Below are positions 4,962 to 6,134 of a stretch of DNA of 6,134 nt, one piece after another. The notes beneath the pieces are model-generated. The model ran no database searches. It had not been told where the DNA came from and was given only the letters and a program-made list of their open reading frames with translations. Both the position numbers and the translations under genes were made by a program. Origin of the DNA: Lachnospiraceae bacterium. Lineage in GTDB: Bacteria; Bacillota_A; Clostridia; Lachnospirales; Lachnospiraceae. Every line of letters starts with the position of its first letter. Within the stretch, counting starts at the first letter, position 1. The stretch is taken from positions 1 to 6,134 of the forward strand of contig JAFZAZ010000019.1 in assembly GCA_017561985.1 (NCBI GenBank). The letters run 5' to 3'.

Positions 4962-5945
4962 ATGGATTCTAACAAGAGACCGGATTCGATGGAACGCATC
5001 ACCACCCCCGCACTTGCTAAGGCATTTATCGACGAGCAGATTGCCGCAGTCAAGGCGCAGGTGGGCGACAAGAAAGTTCTTCTTGCCCTCTCGGGCGGCG
5101 TTGACAGCTCGGTTGTTGCCGCTCTTCTCATCAAGGCGATCGGCAAAAACCTCGTGTGCGTGCACGTAAACCACGGTTTGCTCAGAAAGGGCGAGCCCGA
5201 GCAGGTTATCGACGTGTTCCGCAACCAGATGGACGCCAACCTGATCTATGTGGACGCGGTTGACCGCTTCCTCGACAAGCTCGCAGGCGTTGCAGAGCCC
5301 GAGCGCAAGAGAAAGATCATCGGCGAGGAGTTCATTCGCGTGTTCGAGGAGGAAGCCCGCAAGCTTTCGGGCGTTGACTTCCTTGCACAGGGAACCATCT
5401 ATCCCGACATTCTCGAGAGCGGTCCGGTCAAGGCGCATCACAACGTCGGCGGTCTGCCCGAAGACATCCATTTCGAAGGTCTTGTAGAGCCCATCAAGCT
5501 CCTCTTCAAGGACGAGGTTCGCGTGGTCGGCAAGGAGCTCGGTCTCCCCGACAACATGGTATACCGTCAGCCGTTCCCGGGCCCCGGTCTCGGCGTACGC
5601 TGCACCGGCGCCATCACCCGTGACCGTCTTGAGCTCGTCCGCGAATCCGACGCGATCCTCCGCGAGGAATTCGATAAAGCCGGTCTCGCCGGCAAAGTTT
5701 GGCAGTATTTTACGATCGTTCCGGATCTCAAGAGCGTCGGCGTGCGCGACAATCTCCGCGCTGTCGAGAACTTCGTAGTCATCCGTGCGGTCAACACGCG
5801 CGACGCGATGAGCGCCACCATCGAGGAGATTCCGTACTCCGTACTGAACACCATCGTAAAGCGCATCATCACCGAGGTGCCCGGCATCAACCGTGTTCTC
5901 TACGACCTCACGCCGAAGCCCACAGGCACAATTGAGTGGGAATAA
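4962..5945 (+). CDS. guaA: GMP synthase ATP-pyrophosphatase subunit, without glutaminase domain
   Basis: This cytoplasmic enzyme adenylates XMP and aminates it to GMP with ammonia, the last step of guanine nucleotide synthesis. It is 327 residues long, whereas usual bacterial GuaA is about 510-525 with an N-terminal class I glutaminase; that whole half is absent. Visible motifs are the PP-loop LSGGVDSS (43-50), NHGLLRKGE (70-78), RKIIGEEF (117-124), QGTIYPD (143-149), HHNVGGLP (159-166), LFKDEVR (181-187), QPFPGPGLGVR (203-213), and the C-terminal KPTGTIEWE (319-327). The dimerisation domain is complete. The region upstream holds a promoter and no glutaminase remnant, so this is not a recent truncation. 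Archaea and some bacteria keep the glutaminase as a separate protein; a partner elsewhere in the genome is expected, or free ammonia could be used. It is transcribed alone and ends at a strong terminator 12 nt downstream. Confidence 0.93.
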   Translation: MDSNKRPDSMERITTPALAKAFIDEQIAAVKAQVGDKKVLLALSGGVDSSVVAALLIKAIGKNLVCVHVNHGLLRKGEPEQVIDVFRNQMDANLIYVDAVDRFLDKLAGVAEPERKRKIIGEEFIRVFEEEARKLSGVDFLAQGTIYPDILESGPVKAHHNVGGLPEDIHFEGLVEPIKLLFKDEVRVVGKELGLPDNMVYRQPFPGPGLGVRCTGAITRDRLELVRESDAILREEFDKAGLAGKVWQYFTIVPDLKSVGVRDNLRAVENFVVIRAVNTRDAMSATIEEIPYSVLNTIVKRIITEVPGINRVLYDLTPKPTGTIEWE

Positions 5946-5956
5946 TATAAAAACTA

Positions 5957-5992
5957 CGGGAAGCCCTGTAAAATAAGGGCTTCCCGTTTTTT
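5957..5992 (+). terminator. Rho-independent terminator of guaA
   Basis: CGGGAAGCCC (5957-5966) and GGGCTTCCCG (5977-5986) form a perfect 10-bp stem with a 10-nt loop, followed by six T residues (5987-5992). It begins 12 nt after the guaA stop codon. Confidence 0.95.
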
Positions 5993-6038
5993 ATGTCGGT
6001 GAATTATACTTTCAAGTGCAACACCTAAATAAAATAGA

Positions 6039-6106
6039 AGTTCATACGAATCTCGTGTAGAATGAAGTTACCACACAACAAAAAACACGGGAGAATCGTA
6101 TGAACT
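6039..6106 (+). repeat. Inverted repeat enclosing the transposase ribosome binding site and start codon
   Basis: AGTTCATACGA (6039-6049) and TCGTATGAACT (6096-6106) are perfect 11-bp arms. The stem continues inward with TCTC/GAGA (6051-6054 with 6091-6094) after one mismatch, and GTGT/ACAC (6055-6058 with 6085-6088) after a 2-nt bulge. The right arm contains the ATG (6100-6102), and the inner stem and bulge contain most of GGGAG (6089-6093). An RNA that includes both arms would hide the translation start. Confidence 0.8.
6058..6063 (+). promoter_or_regulatory. Possible -10 of the IS30 transposase promoter
   Basis: TAGAAT is 5 of 6 to consensus; TAGAAG (6035-6040) sits 17 nt upstream as a poor -35. 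A transcript would start near 6070, inside the loop of the hairpin at 6039-6106. Confidence 0.4.
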
Positions 6107-6134
6107 ACAAGCATCTTAGCATAGAAGAACGAAG
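6100..6134 (+). CDS. IS30-family transposase, N-terminal 11 codons only
   Basis: The visible product begins MNYKHLSIEER, which resembles the conserved start of IS30-family transposases (typically YKHLT-IEER), the beginning of the N-terminal helix-turn-helix DNA-binding region. GGGAG (6089-6093) lies 6 nt before the ATG. The rest, including the DDE catalytic domain, is beyond the window, so whether the gene is intact cannot be seen. Expression is probably limited by the hairpin that covers its start. Confidence 0.75.
   Translation, partial: MNYKHLSIEER

Larger units (their letters stand above)
6005..6134 (+). mobile_element. Left end of an IS30-family insertion sequence (runs out of window)
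   Basis: The region behind the guaA terminator changes to AT-rich sequence and leads into an IS30-type transposase start. The terminal inverted repeat probably lies within about 6005-6040, but the exact end cannot be fixed without the right end and target duplication. The left boundary given is an estimate. Confidence 0.65.

Overview
The window looks like a chromosomal segment of a moderately GC-rich Clostridia/Lachnospiraceae-type Firmicute. Support for this comes from a T-box riboswitch, strong AGGAGG-type ribosome binding sites, consensus sigma-A promoters, a Thr/Pro-linker lipoprotein xylanase typical of gut or rumen clostridia, and an IS30-type transposase start. The family placement is an inference; no 16S or other marker is present.

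Layout. Positions 1-652 (minus) hold the N-terminal two thirds or less of a TrpB2-type tryptophan synthase beta chain, cut by the window edge. Upstream of it (about 712-1041, minus) is a complete tryptophan T-box leader: promoter, Stem I with a UGG specifier, the conserved T-box sequence, and a strong terminator. Positions 1050-2282 (minus) encode a secreted lipoprotein GH10 endo-xylanase. Positions 2427-4644 (minus) hold a two-gene operon of membrane-anchored metallophosphoesterases. The promoter-proximal one carries an N-terminal DUF1294 domain. A divergent intergenic region (4645-4961) contains the operon's promoter, an unexplained promoter/terminator pair on the plus strand, three CTGTT repeats at exact 10-bp spacing, and the guaA promoter. 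Positions 4962-5945 (plus) encode a stand-alone ATP-pyrophosphatase subunit of GMP synthase that lacks the glutaminase half, followed by a strong terminator. From about 6005 to the end is the left end of an IS30-family insertion sequence, with the first 11 codons of its transposase.

How the parts relate. Tryptophan supply is probably sensed by uncharged tRNA-Trp acting on the T-box. Xylanase anchored on the cell surface would hydrolyse plant xylan. The two phosphoesterases are probably co-transcribed, with catalytic domains most likely outside the membrane; their substrates are unknown. The GuaA subunit needs an ammonia-supplying glutaminase encoded elsewhere. Apart from the phosphoesterase pair, the genes do not form one pathway.

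The points most worth a second look are the DUF1294-metallophosphoesterase fusion in a tandem phosphoesterase operon, the glutaminase-less GuaA, the orphan terminator unit and 10-bp repeats in the divergent promoter region, the Tyr-for-His change in the xylanase active-site motif, and the hairpin that hides the IS30 start codon. Nothing here clearly amounts to a wholly new biological system.
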